Shown in pieces: positions 33,003 to 41,861 of a stretch of DNA of 64,000 nt. The notes under the pieces were generated by a model that made no database searches, was not told the DNA's origin, and worked only from the letters and a program-made list of their open reading frames with translations. Every line of letters starts with the position of its first letter. The first letter of the stretch is position 1. The position numbers and the translations under genes were made by a program. This stretch comes from an uncultured Dorea sp. (GTDB lineage Bacteria; Bacillota; Clostridia; Lachnospirales; Lachnospiraceae), in contig CAJTVU010000002.1 in NCBI GenBank assembly GCA_910580235.1, positions 124,001-188,000 on the forward strand. Reading direction: 5' to 3'.

Positions 33003-33215
33003 TTATTTTGATTTTTCTTCGCACTCTTCCTTATAGAGATTGAAAATGTAAAGTGGCGATTGTCCATACAGACCCGTTTCATCATCTGCGAAGCTTGATC
33101 CTGTCGCTGATGTATAGAAGCGTTCCATTGCTTCCTTTTCCGATATTTGATATGTCTCACTTATCCTCCAGACAATTTCCGGAAGTATTGTTGCCCTTAC
33201 CGTTGCATGTGCCAT
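33003..33215 (-). CDS. Small protein in the DUF3990 cassette
   Basis: 70 residues, family not assigned with confidence. A helical N-terminus (LPEIVWRISETYQISEKEAMERFYTSATG) is followed by SSFADDETGLYGQSPLYIFNLYKEE. The short length, tight spacing (6 nt after the DUF3990 gene) and folding pattern suggest an antitoxin-like or accessory partner. It reads into the GmrSD-like gene 59 nt on. Lower G+C than the housekeeping genes. Confidence 0.7.
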   Translation of the reverse strand: MAHATVRATILPEIVWRISETYQISEKEAMERFYTSATGSSFADDETGLYGQSPLYIFNLYKEECEEKSK

Positions 33216-33221
33216 ATCTCT

Positions 33222-33713
33222 TTACCCCGCTTCATAACATTCCACAAAATGTAGTGACTGCAATGCTTTTTCTGTACAGAAAGCAATCTGATTATTAATT
33301 TTTTCAAACCGAAGCCTCTGTAAAGCATCTTCTTTCCTCATAATTCCCTGCATTACATATGAAATTGTTTCTCCGACATTATCATTTGCTATTTTTCCGC
33401 TTACAACATCATATTCATGATGATATCTGGGATCTTTTCTGCACAATAGAACCATTTCCAGCCATTCCATTGATGCCCCTTCAAAATCTTTTCGGTTTAA
33501 CAGGATTTGTTCATCCCAATCATAGACATTTACAATAGCAGACGTTTCAGTCTTTCCTTTTTTGGATTCTATCATTGCACGCCGTCTCGCCCATCTTTCA
33601 GCCTGCTGTCGAATATCTGTAGTATAAAACGCTGGCCCGAAATCTCGCCCAATATTTCTCGTAACAATTCTTGGATTTCTTACCTCAGCTGTAGCGCCAT
33701 GATATAAAATCAC
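33222..33713 (-). CDS. DUF3990 protein, ADP-ribosyltransferase-like (putative toxin)
   Basis: 163 residues. MILYHGATAEV and RDFGPAFYTTDIRQQAERWARRR match the DUF3990 pattern, which resembles the NAD-binding half of H-Y-E ADP-ribosyltransferases: His in YHG, Tyr in FYTT, Glu possibly in MEWLEMV. The toxin role is inferred from the pairing with small DUF3791 genes. It starts with GTG overlapping the stop of the DUF3791 gene (GTGA), so translation is coupled, and AGGGAG lies 9 nt upstream. Confidence 0.8.
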   Translation of the reverse strand: MILYHGATAEVRNPRIVTRNIGRDFGPAFYTTDIRQQAERWARRRAMIESKKGKTETSAIVNVYDWDEQILLNRKDFEGASMEWLEMVLLCRKDPRYHHEYDVVSGKIANDNVGETISYVMQGIMRKEDALQRLRFEKINNQIAFCTEKALQSLHFVECYEAG

Positions 33714-33913
33714 CCCTCACATCTCCCTTCTAAATATTCATCACAAAAATGAATCAAATATTCCATTCCCATCCCATGTAGATCTTCATAATCATTTTCC
33801 AGCAAATCCAATAAGCCCTCTTTTTTGAAGATCCTATAAACATGGTCGCTTGCTATGTGCTTATGTTCCGCATAATACTCTATACAAAACCCAATAAAAG
33901 ATATTTTGCTCAA
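33710..33913 (-). CDS. DUF3791 small protein (putative antitoxin)
   Basis: 67 residues, FIGFCIEYYAEHKHIASDHVYRIFKKEGLLDLLENDYEDLHGMG, matching the DUF3791 pattern of short helical proteins usually found beside DUF3990. It probably starts at TTG (33913) with a weak GGTGAT site; no better start exists. First gene of the cassette. The order small partner then enzyme with coupled translation is that of type II toxin-antitoxin operons, but neutralisation has not been shown here. Confidence 0.72.
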   Translation of the reverse strand: MSKISFIGFCIEYYAEHKHIASDHVYRIFKKEGLLDLLENDYEDLHGMGMEYLIHFCDEYLEGRCEG

Positions 33914-34071
33914 ACTATCACCAACCTTCCCTTGTGGTTTTATTATTTAACACAGTTCTGCAAACTGAGATTTATCTCTCTGTTTCAGGTTCAAAGATAC
34001 CTCCATCAAATACAACGCCATTTCTCTCTGTATCTTTGTAAAACACTCTTTGTAACGCATCAATCATTTAG

Positions 34072-34995
34072 TTATATATTAGCATCATTTTTATCACATG
34101 AATGTCCTATAGATGGGCAAACATTACGTTCATTAAAGAACTTCAACTCCCTTTTTCTTAACCTAATTTCACTATCATTCTCTATATATCTCATTATTTC
34201 ATCAAGCAACATTAAAACTTCTTCCATCTTATATGCATCAACAAAAAAATCTGTTGGCAACTGCGGCATTGGAATATCATGAGGCGACAATTCCAATCGT
34301 CTCTTGCCCTCCACAAATTCGTCTATGTATCTTTGCTTTCCTACAATATCTAATAATCTGTCAAGAAGCTCCAATAACTCGTTCGGAAAAAGATATATAT
34401 AATCTCGTTCAATTTGTGATATATTATTATAAAACTCTGTCCCATCCTTACACCAACATTTATACCATGGCAAATTTGTACTCATTTTCATGATTTGTTC
34501 CATAGCTTGCGGGTCACTAGAATTTGCATCAATTAAAGTCATTTGTAATCTCAATTTTGTAGAATCCCCATAATAACCATCTTTATAGAACGGGTTTGTA
34601 TTATAAATTTATGTAATAAATTCTTCTTTGCAATAATAGAGGCTTTCTAAGACATTATCATTACTTTTAACTGGCTTATTACGTGTAGCAATGTAAAGAT
34701 ACAAATAGAATTCATAATACTTCGTTAAAATAGGAGCCATTTTATTATAAAGAATCAATCTCCGTTTTGCTTCCTTCCTCCCTGTCTCTCTTAATTGAAT
34801 CCTGTCAATGCACCACACTAGAATCATGGAAGAAAAAATGCCAACAGAAATATCATATAATATGTTCTTTGCTATTTCCCACGAAAAACATATTGTCTGT
34901 AACTCTTTCCACGGTATGTCACTTCCTAAAATCAATGTCAGAATTAAGCTTAATACTGTAATAATTTTCATATTTCTCCAAAAATTCTTATCCAC
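34072..34995 (-). pseudogene. Membrane protein gene interrupted by an in-frame stop codon
   Basis: One reading frame of 308 codons with a single internal TAA at 34611-34609. The first part (128 residues, 34995-34612) has two hydrophobic segments (about 9-25 and 43-62) and a charged helix. After the stop the same frame stays open for 179 codons (NPFYKDGYYGDSTKLRL..., ending ...SCDKNDANI), cytoplasmic and helical. The precise frame match over 18 codons between the stop and the next possible start (TTG at 34554) argues for one gene cut by a point mutation rather than two genes. Family not recognised. AT-rich, next to the defence-like cassette, so probably acquired accessory DNA. Confidence 0.7.
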
Positions 34996-35282
34996 TTTAC
35001 AATCTCCATATTTTAAAGTACATTATGCCAAATATTCATCAACTGTTTGACTAACTTAATAATACCTCAAAAACACATCATCTTTTATCACTCTACACTC
35101 AAAAAAACTAATTTCAATTTTGCTTTTAGGTCTTTGCAAAATCCAGATTTGTCAATTCCTTCATATCCATATTATAGCAGCTGCTTATATCAGCCACAAC
35201 AGAAATCCTGTAAATTCCATAGTTTGTTTTGTAAATGTAAAGCCAGCTTGAAAGTGCCATGCTCCAAAATGTCATGGCACGC
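34996..35282. other. AT-rich intergenic stretch
   Basis: About 290 bp. On the minus strand TTGTGG, 17 nt, TATAAT (about 35173-35201) is a promoter candidate for the broken membrane-protein gene or a lost gene; a few codons (MDMKELTNLDFAKT) after it end at once. Nothing else recognisable. Confidence 0.4.
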
Positions 35283-35648
35283 TCAGACAATACTATACCC
35301 CTCTGCCGCCAACAGATCCATGGCAAGATTAAGCTTATCCGCTTTCACAAGGATATAATCCGTGTTATAAGTTGAGACAACGAAGATGCCAATCTTATTC
35401 TCAGCAAGGATAGCCGATATCTTTGACAAGACCCCGATCATGGAGAAATCAAGGACTCCCTGTATACGGAACCCCCTCCATCCGTCCTCGCGCGCAGCCG
35501 TATGAAGCGGCGCGTCTTCTGTCCTGCATACGAGAGACAGCTCTTCGTCTGTCTTTCCAATAAAGTAAATCTCCTTCGTAAGATCAATTTCATCCACCGC
35601 ATTAATCTTACATACGGTCAGCTCATATTCTAGTTTTTTCAGCTTCAT
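35283..35648 (-). CDS. ACT domain-containing protein
   Basis: 121 residues. The C-terminal half has the ACT pattern FRIQGVLDFSMIGVLSKISAILAENKIGIFVVSTYNTDYILVKADKL, the ligand-binding fold used in amino-acid sensing; the N-terminal half is a related beta-alpha unit, as in small CASTOR/DUF-type ACT proteins. Such proteins bind amino acids as free regulators; the ligand is unknown. The start has AGGAGG. It lies 36 nt after the half-size EamA transporter gene, so the two may form an operon and the sensor might act with the exporter. Confidence 0.85.
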   Translation of the reverse strand: MKLKKLEYELTVCKINAVDEIDLTKEIYFIGKTDEELSLVCRTEDAPLHTAAREDGWRGFRIQGVLDFSMIGVLSKISAILAENKIGIFVVSTYNTDYILVKADKLNLAMDLLAAEGYSIV

Positions 35649-35684
35649 TTTGTCCTCCTTATAACATTTTCGGATCCGCCCTGG

Positions 35685-36098
35685 CTAAAGCGCCATAAAA
35701 AGCGTCCCCGCTGTAATCAGCGCCATCCCCACGAGCGATCTCACCGTGAGCTCCTCATGCAGAAAAATAAAAGCTAGCGCTAATGTAATAACAACGCTCA
35801 TTTTATCGACGGGAACTACCTTAGACGCTTCTCCCAACTGCAGAGCCCTGTAATAGCAGAGCCACGAAGCGCCCGTCGCCAGCCCGGATAAAATGAGGAA
35901 CAGCCAGCTCTTTCTGCTAATAGAGGCGATCCCGCTCTGGGCGTCTGTGAAAAAGACTATCCCCCACGCCAGGATCACAACGACGAGCGTTCGGATCGCC
36001 GTGGCCAGATTGGAGCTTACGCCCTCAATCCCCACCTTCGCGAGAATCGAAGTCAATGCTGCGAATATAGCAGATAATACTGCAAATACTGCCCACAT
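35685..36098 (-). CDS. EamA-family transporter, half-size
   Basis: 137 residues: a single EamA (DMT superfamily) repeat with about five membrane segments (4-25, 33-50, 64-84, 92-112, 118-136). Most EamA exporters are about 290 residues with two repeats; the single-repeat form would need to dimerise. The intact start (GGAGAGG) and stop argue against a truncated gene. Family members export amino acids or metabolites. Upstream of the ACT protein gene. Confidence 0.87.
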   Translation of the reverse strand: MWAVFAVLSAIFAALTSILAKVGIEGVSSNLATAIRTLVVVILAWGIVFFTDAQSGIASISRKSWLFLILSGLATGASWLCYYRALQLGEASKVVPVDKMSVVITLALAFIFLHEELTVRSLVGMALITAGTLFMAL

Positions 36099-36164
36099 CG
36101 TTTTCCCACCTCTCCACTAGTTAATTTTAATCCTACATTCATGCCCTCAGCAGGCCTGTATCTG

Positions 36165-36204
36165 AAAAAATCTGCAAGACAGCCAAAATAACCGCCCTGC
36201 AGAT
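36165..36204 (-). terminator. Terminator of gdhA
   Basis: ATCTGCA and TGCAGAT pair around the loop region; the minus-strand exit is TTTTTT. About 22 nt after the gdhA stop. Confidence 0.75.
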
Positions 36205-36225
36205 CTTCTTATTATTTATCTTAAC

Positions 36226-37560
36226 CTACACGATGCCCTGCGCCGTCATCGCGTCTACGACTTTCTCAAAGCCCGCGATATTCGCTCCTACAACGTAATT
36301 GCCCTCTGCGCCGTAACGTTTTGCCGCGTCCGCCATATTGTGGCAGATGTTGACCATAATCCCTTTTAGCTTCGCGTCCACTTCCTCGAACGTCCAGCTT
36401 AAGCGCTCGCTGTTCTGGGACATTTCAAGGGCTGACGTAGCGACGCCGCCTGCGTTGGCCGCCTTTCCCGGCGCGAACAGCACTCCATTCTTCTGGAGAT
36501 ATTCTGTCGCCTCCAGCGTTGTCGGCATATTCGCTCCTTCTGCCACTGCGATACAGCCGTTCTCCACAAGAGCCTTCGCGTCTTCCAGATGCAGCTCATT
36601 CTGCGTCGCGCAAGGAAGGGCGATGTCTGCTTTCACCGACCACACGCCGCGCCCCTCATGGTACTCGGAATTCGGGCGATAGCTCTTGTATTCCGTAAGC
36701 CTTGCACGCTTCACTTCCTTAATCTCTTTTAACGCTTCTACGTCGATCCCGTCCGGGTCGTACACCCACCCGGAAGAATCGCTGACTGTCACGACTTTCG
36801 CCCCAAGCTGCCGTGCCTTCTCAGCCGCATAGATGGCTACGTTCCCGGAGCCTGACACTGCCACTGTCTTTCCTGCCAGCTCTTTTCCATTGATCTTCAG
36901 AAGCTCTTCTGTCAGATAGAGGACGCCGTAGCCCGTCGCCTCTTTCCTTGCAAGGGAGCCGCCGTAGCTTAAGCCCTTGCCCGTAAGCACGCCCTCGTAT
37001 ACGCCGCGGATCCTCTTGTACTGCCCGTACATATAGCCGATCTCTCTTGCGCCCGTCCCGATATCTCCCGCCGGGACATCCGTGTCCGCTCCTATGTATT
37101 TATAAAGCTCTGTCATAAAGCTCTGGCAGAACGCCATGACTTCTCTGTCTGACTTTCCTTTCGGGTCAAAATCAGAGCCGCCTTTGCCGCCTCCGATCGG
37201 AAGCCCGGTCAGGGAATTCTTGAAGATCTGCTCAAACCCAAGAAACTTGATGATCCCGAGATTTACAGACGGGTGAAGGCGCAAACCGCCTTTGTATGGC
37301 CCGATCGCGCTGTTATACTGCACGCGATAGCCGATATTTACATGCACCTGCCCTTTATCGTCCACCCATGGGACACGGAACTTAACCTGCCTCTCCGGCT
37401 CTACAAGCCGCTCAAGAAGCGCATCCTTACGGAACTTCTCTTCATTTGCCTCTACAACGACGCGCAGAGACTCAAGCACCTCTTTCACCGCCTGATGGAA
37501 TTCCGGCTCCGCCGGGTTCTTTGCCACTACCTGCTCCAAGACTTCATCAATATATGACAT
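36226..37560 (-). CDS. gdhA: NADP-type glutamate dehydrogenase
   Basis: 444 residues, normal for the hexameric bacterial enzyme making glutamate from 2-oxoglutarate and ammonium. GGLRLHPSVN and LPIGGGKGGSDFDPKGKSDREVM contain the substrate and catalytic lysines; GTGAREIGYMYGQYK follows. The Rossmann part has VAVSGSGNVAIYAAEKA, and SDSSGWVYDPDG after it lacks an acidic end to the loop, favouring NADPH. Single gene with its own promoter (37596-37624) and terminator. Confidence 0.96.
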   Translation of the reverse strand: MSYIDEVLEQVVAKNPAEPEFHQAVKEVLESLRVVVEANEEKFRKDALLERLVEPERQVKFRVPWVDDKGQVHVNIGYRVQYNSAIGPYKGGLRLHPSVNLGIIKFLGFEQIFKNSLTGLPIGGGKGGSDFDPKGKSDREVMAFCQSFMTELYKYIGADTDVPAGDIGTGAREIGYMYGQYKRIRGVYEGVLTGKGLSYGGSLARKEATGYGVLYLTEELLKINGKELAGKTVAVSGSGNVAIYAAEKARQLGAKVVTVSDSSGWVYDPDGIDVEALKEIKEVKRARLTEYKSYRPNSEYHEGRGVWSVKADIALPCATQNELHLEDAKALVENGCIAVAEGANMPTTLEATEYLQKNGVLFAPGKAANAGGVATSALEMSQNSERLSWTFEEVDAKLKGIMVNICHNMADAAKRYGAEGNYVVGANIAGFEKVVDAMTAQGIV

Positions 37561-37595
37561 ACTCTTCTACCTCCTGCTCTTGATTTCTTTCCTCC

Positions 37596-37624
37596 ATTGT
37601 AAAGGATTTTATAACAAAACACAA
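37596..37624 (-). promoter_or_regulatory. Promoter of gdhA
   Basis: TTGTGT (37624-37619), 17-nt spacer, TACAAT (37601-37596), about 36 nt before the ATG. The upstream 100 nt are very AT-rich, as in strong promoters with UP-like sequence. Confidence 0.7.
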
Positions 37625-37743
37625 GATTTTTTTCACTTATTTTGAAATTTTTTGTTTGTGTTCTTGCAAAATCCATATAATTTACTCTTATTTATTTGAT
37701 ATAAATCGCTTTTTATGAAACAGATTCTGCTCCAAGTTTCAAT

Positions 37744-40700
37744 TTATTTAAAATATGCAACGCCTGACTCAAATATCTTCAGATCCTGCTCTCCATAGAT
37801 GTTGATCGCCACCGAGCGCGCCCGCCTCTCGGAGTGCGCCATCTTGCCGAACACGCGCCCGTCGGGGCTTGTGATCCCCTCGATCGCACAGTAAGAACCG
37901 TTGATGTTCCATTCTTCATCCATCGTCACATTCCCGTCCAGATCACAGTACTGGGTCGCCACCTGCCCGTTCTCGAACAGCCTCTTGATCCATTCCTCAT
38001 TTGCCACAAAACGCCCCTCCCCGTGAGAAGCCGGGCTCACGTACACGCCGCCGAGGTCTGCCCCCTGAAGCCATGGGGATTTGTTGCTTACGACCTTTGT
38101 ATATACCATCTTAGAGACGTGACGCCCGATCGTATTGTAAGTCAGCGTTGGGGAGCTCTCCGTCTGGCCTGTGATCTTTCCATTCGGGACAAGCCCAAGC
38201 TTAATGAGCGCCTGGAATCCGTTGCACACGCCAAGCACAAGGCCGTCCCGCTCATTCAAGAGCCTTTCTACAGCTTCCTTCATCTTCGCATTCTGAAATG
38301 CCGTCGCAAAGAATTTTGCAGAGCCGTCCGGCTCGTCGCCTGCGCTGAACCCGCCCGGGAACATAATGATCTGTGCCTTCCTTATCGCCTCCTCAAATAC
38401 GTTTACGGAATCCACAATGTCCGAAGCGTTCCTGTTCTTGAACACTTTGACGATCGTCCTGGCTCCAGCCCGCTCGAACGCGCGCCTGCTGTCATACTCA
38501 CAGTTCGTCCCCGGGAATACAGGTATGAACACGGTAGGCTGTCCGATCTTATTCGTGCAGACATGGACGTCCGCCGCGTCGTAAAACCCCTCTTGCGGCC
38601 TCTTGTCCTGCCCTTCAGAGCCGGAATTGGCAGGGAATACTTTCTCGAGCGTCCCCTTCCATCTCTCTTCCGCCTCCTTAAGCGAAATGCTCGTATTGCC
38701 GTAAGAGAATGCCCCATCTTGCGTCACCTCGCCGATAACAGTGTATGTAATAGACAATCCCCCTACTTCCCCCGCCGGGACTTCTGCGATAATATCGCCG
38801 AACCCGGGGGCAAAAAGATCTCTCGCATCCAGATTATGCTCCAGCCGGGCGCCCATACGGTTGCCGAACGCCATCTTGCTGACAGCGGCGATCACGCCGT
38901 GGCGGTCAAGGGCATAAGCAGACACGATCCTTCCGCCTCGGATATCCTCCGTAAATCTCTCGTATTGCTCTGCTACTTTCTCATACACAGGGACGTCATA
39001 TCCGTCCGTGTCGATCCGAAGCCATACAAGCTTGTTCCCCGCTGTTTTAAGCTCCGGTGTAATGATATCTTTCTCCTTTGCGATATCTACCGCAAAGGAC
39101 ACAAGTGTTGGCGGAACATCAATATCTTCGAACGTGCCCGACATACTGTCCTTGCCGCCGATGGATGGAAGGCCGAACCCAAGCTGTGCGTTGTAAGCGC
39201 CCAGAAGCGCGGCAAAAGGCTGGCTCCACCTATGTGCGTCTTCCGTCATACGGCGGAAATATTCCTGAAAAGTAAAACGGATCTTCCTGTAATCTCCGCC
39301 TGCCGCCACGATCTTCGCCACAGACTCCGTCACTGCATAGACCGCGCCGTGGTACGGGCTCCAGTCCGAAAGGTACGGATCGAACCCGTAGCTCATCATA
39401 CTGACCGTATCGCAGTCCCCGGTAAGTACCGGCAGCTTCGCGACCATCGCCTGCGTCTCCGTCAGCTGGTACCTCCCACCGTGAGGCATGAGTACGGAAG
39501 ACGCTCCAATGGAGCCGTCGAACCGCTCTACAAGCCCTTTCTGAGAGCAGACGTTCAAATCTCCAAGGACAGACAGCCATGCCTCTTTCACATCGCCGAC
39601 TTCCGCCCTCCTTAAGATAGCATCCTTTCTGTTCGGGATATCTACCACGACGCTCGTCTCCTGATGCGCGCCGTTCGTGTCAAGGAACGCCCGGGACAGA
39701 TCCACGATCTCTTTGCCTCTCCAGGAAAGCACAAGCCTTGGCTCTTCTGTCACCTCCGCCACTATCGTGGCCTCCAGGTTCTCCTCTGCCGCATATCCCA
39801 TAAATGCATCTACATCCTTTGGATCTACGACGACCGCCATACGCTCCTGGGATTCTGAGATGGCGATCTCCGTCCCATTAAGGCCCGCATATTTCTTCGG
39901 TACTTTATCCAGATCGACTCTCAGCCCGTCTGCGAGCTCGCCGATAGCGACCGACACGCCCCCTGCTCCAAAATCATTACATTTCTTGATCAGCCTGCTT
40001 ACTTCCTCTCTCCTGAACAGACGCTGGATCTTGCGCTCCGTAGGTGGATTGCCTTTCTGGACTTCCGCTCCGCACGTCTCGATAGATTCCTCCGTATGTA
40101 CTTTGGAAGAGCCGGTGGCGCCGCCGCACCCGTCGCGCCCAGTGCGCCCTCCAAGGAGGATGATGATATCTCCCGGGTCGGATGTCCCGCGGACGACCGC
40201 ACGCCTAGGGGCCGCGCCCAGCACTGCTCCGATCTCCATGCGCTTCGCCGCATAATTGGGGTGATAGATCTCCTTCACGGCTCCAGTGGCAAGCCCGATC
40301 TGGTTCCCATAAGAGCTGTAGCCGTGAGCCGCCTCTGTCACCAGCTTCCGCTGGGGGAGCTTCCCTTTCATCGTATCATCCACAGATACGGTAGGATCCG
40401 CCGCCCCAGTCACGCGCATAGCCTGGTACACATAAGCCCGCCCGGAAAGCGGGTCGCGTATCGCGCCCCCAAGACAGGTGGCCGCGCCGCCGAAAGGCTC
40501 TATCTCCGTCGGGTGGTTGTGGGTCTCGTTCTTAAAGCTCACAAGCCACTCTTCTTCCACACCTCCCACCGTGACCGGCACGACGATGCTGCACGCATTG
40601 ATCTCCTCAGATTCTTCCTGGTCTTTAAGCTTCCCTTCTTTTTTCAATTTCCGCATAGCCATCAGGGCAAGATCCATCAGACATACGAATTTGTCTTCAC

Positions 40701-41511
40701 GGCCTTTGAATATCTCGCTGCGGTCGGACAGATACTGCTTATACGCCGCCTCGATCGGCTCTCTGTAGTCCCCCTCGCCGAACGTCACATCTGTAAGCTC
40801 TGTAGAAAAGGTCGTATGGCGGCAATGGTCTGACCAGTATGTGTCTAGCACCCGGATCTCCGTCATAGACGGGTCTCTGTCCTCCTCGTCCCGAAAATAT
40901 TTCTGGATATGTAGGAAATCTCTGAACGTCATGGCAAGCCCGAGAGAATCATACAGCTCTCTTAAACGTTCTTCCTCCATCTCTTTAAATCCTTCCAGCA
41001 CGGCCACGTCTTCCGGCTCATCGAACTGCACTGCCAACGTCTCCGGCTTCTCCATGCCCGTTTCTCTGGAATCCACCGGATTAATGCAGTGCCGTTTAAT
41101 AGACGCAAGCTCCTCGTCGGAGATCTCGCCGTCCTTTCCTACGATCACATAAGTCGTGGCTGTCCTTATGACCGGCTGCTCGTCCTCTTTGATGAACTGC
41201 ACGCACTGCACGGCAGAATCTGCGCGCTGGTCGAACTGGCCCGGAAGGAACTCTACGGAGAATACCCTGCTCCCTTCCTCTAGCAGGATCTCTTCGTGAT
41301 ACAGCACGTCCACCGGAGGCTCGGAAAAGATTCCGCTGCACGCTTTCTCGAATATCTCATCCGAAAGATCCTCAACATCATAGCGGATCAGCACGCGCAC
41401 ATCTTTTACATCCTGGATCCCAAGATAGTCGCGTATCTCCTGCCTCAGCTCCTTCGCCTGGATGCCAAATCCTGCCTTCTTCTCCACATACACTCGTCTT
41501 ACATTGCTCAT
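37744..41511 (-). CDS. purL: Phosphoribosylformylglycinamidine synthase, single-chain
   Basis: 1255 residues: the large fused enzyme of purine synthesis (step 4, FGAR plus glutamine to FGAM). An N-terminal PurS-like part (1-150) is followed by two AIRS-type ATP domains (NHPTEIEPFGGAATCLGG; SKVHTEESIETCGAEVQKGNPP; GGKDSMSGTF) and a C-terminal glutaminase (about 980-1255) with nucleophile Cys in LVLGVCNGFQALIKLG and the GGFSAGDEPDG oxyanion segment. The ATG at 41511 has GGAGGG; upstream in-frame codons lie in the inverted-repeat element. No purine riboswitch is seen upstream. Confidence 0.96.
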   Translation of the reverse strand: MSNVRRVYVEKKAGFGIQAKELRQEIRDYLGIQDVKDVRVLIRYDVEDLSDEIFEKACSGIFSEPPVDVLYHEEILLEEGSRVFSVEFLPGQFDQRADSAVQCVQFIKEDEQPVIRTATTYVIVGKDGEISDEELASIKRHCINPVDSRETGMEKPETLAVQFDEPEDVAVLEGFKEMEEERLRELYDSLGLAMTFRDFLHIQKYFRDEEDRDPSMTEIRVLDTYWSDHCRHTTFSTELTDVTFGEGDYREPIEAAYKQYLSDRSEIFKGREDKFVCLMDLALMAMRKLKKEGKLKDQEESEEINACSIVVPVTVGGVEEEWLVSFKNETHNHPTEIEPFGGAATCLGGAIRDPLSGRAYVYQAMRVTGAADPTVSVDDTMKGKLPQRKLVTEAAHGYSSYGNQIGLATGAVKEIYHPNYAAKRMEIGAVLGAAPRRAVVRGTSDPGDIIILLGGRTGRDGCGGATGSSKVHTEESIETCGAEVQKGNPPTERKIQRLFRREEVSRLIKKCNDFGAGGVSVAIGELADGLRVDLDKVPKKYAGLNGTEIAISESQERMAVVVDPKDVDAFMGYAAEENLEATIVAEVTEEPRLVLSWRGKEIVDLSRAFLDTNGAHQETSVVVDIPNRKDAILRRAEVGDVKEAWLSVLGDLNVCSQKGLVERFDGSIGASSVLMPHGGRYQLTETQAMVAKLPVLTGDCDTVSMMSYGFDPYLSDWSPYHGAVYAVTESVAKIVAAGGDYRKIRFTFQEYFRRMTEDAHRWSQPFAALLGAYNAQLGFGLPSIGGKDSMSGTFEDIDVPPTLVSFAVDIAKEKDIITPELKTAGNKLVWLRIDTDGYDVPVYEKVAEQYERFTEDIRGGRIVSAYALDRHGVIAAVSKMAFGNRMGARLEHNLDARDLFAPGFGDIIAEVPAGEVGGLSITYTVIGEVTQDGAFSYGNTSISLKEAEERWKGTLEKVFPANSGSEGQDKRPQEGFYDAADVHVCTNKIGQPTVFIPVFPGTNCEYDSRRAFERAGARTIVKVFKNRNASDIVDSVNVFEEAIRKAQIIMFPGGFSAGDEPDGSAKFFATAFQNAKMKEAVERLLNERDGLVLGVCNGFQALIKLGLVPNGKITGQTESSPTLTYNTIGRHVSKMVYTKVVSNKSPWLQGADLGGVYVSPASHGEGRFVANEEWIKRLFENGQVATQYCDLDGNVTMDEEWNINGSYCAIEGITSPDGRVFGKMAHSERRARSVAINIYGEQDLKIFESGVAYFK

Positions 41512-41544
41512 ACGTTTCCCTCCATCAAAGAATGTTATGATTAT

Positions 41545-41845
41545 GGTTCCAAAGGAATATTTCCAAGCCACACTTAACAGGCTGTGCAAATTGGATTCCT
41601 TTTTGTTCCGGGCTCCGAATCTAAGAGCCTCTATATGTTCTGGCAAAAATTATCTTATACGGACGTAACCGCCCTCTATGCGCCGTCCATGGCGCACTCC
41701 GGGCTTTCGGCGGCGTCCATGCCGCCGAATTACTGGGATTAGCAGAACATTAAGAGGCTCTAATATTCTCCTCAGTCACAAATCGGAATCCAATTTGTGC
41801 AGCCTGCCAATATCAGTTTTGAAATGCTCTCTTGGCTCCAGAATC
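41545..41845. repeat. Long imperfect inverted-repeat element upstream of purL
   Basis: Arms of about 65 clear bp (41578-41643 and 41739-41809), extending more weakly to about 105 bp: CAGGCTGTGCAAATTGGATT on one side, CAGGCTGCACAAATTGGATT on the other strand of the other side, then AGAGCCTCT and ATGTTCTG in both. The centre has two GC hairpins with the same loop GTCCAT (GCGCC/GGCGC and CGGCGGC/GCCGCCG). It has no gene. It may be a miniature mobile element or a large RNA hairpin in the purL leader. Confidence 0.6.
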
Positions 41846-41861
41846 TTATGTTACAGTTAAT

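Noticed and set aside
35126..35326. 66-codon frame in AT-rich intergenic DNA
   Set aside because: Overlaps the end of the ACT gene, has no ribosome site and contains a promoter-like TATAAT.
37834..39615. 593-codon plus-strand frame opposite purL
   Set aside because: Lies wholly antisense to conserved purL coding sequence; Arg/His/Leu-rich composition is typical of a shadow frame.
41512..41861. Purine riboswitch upstream of purL
   Set aside because: Expected conserved loops could not be found; the space is taken by the long inverted-repeat element.
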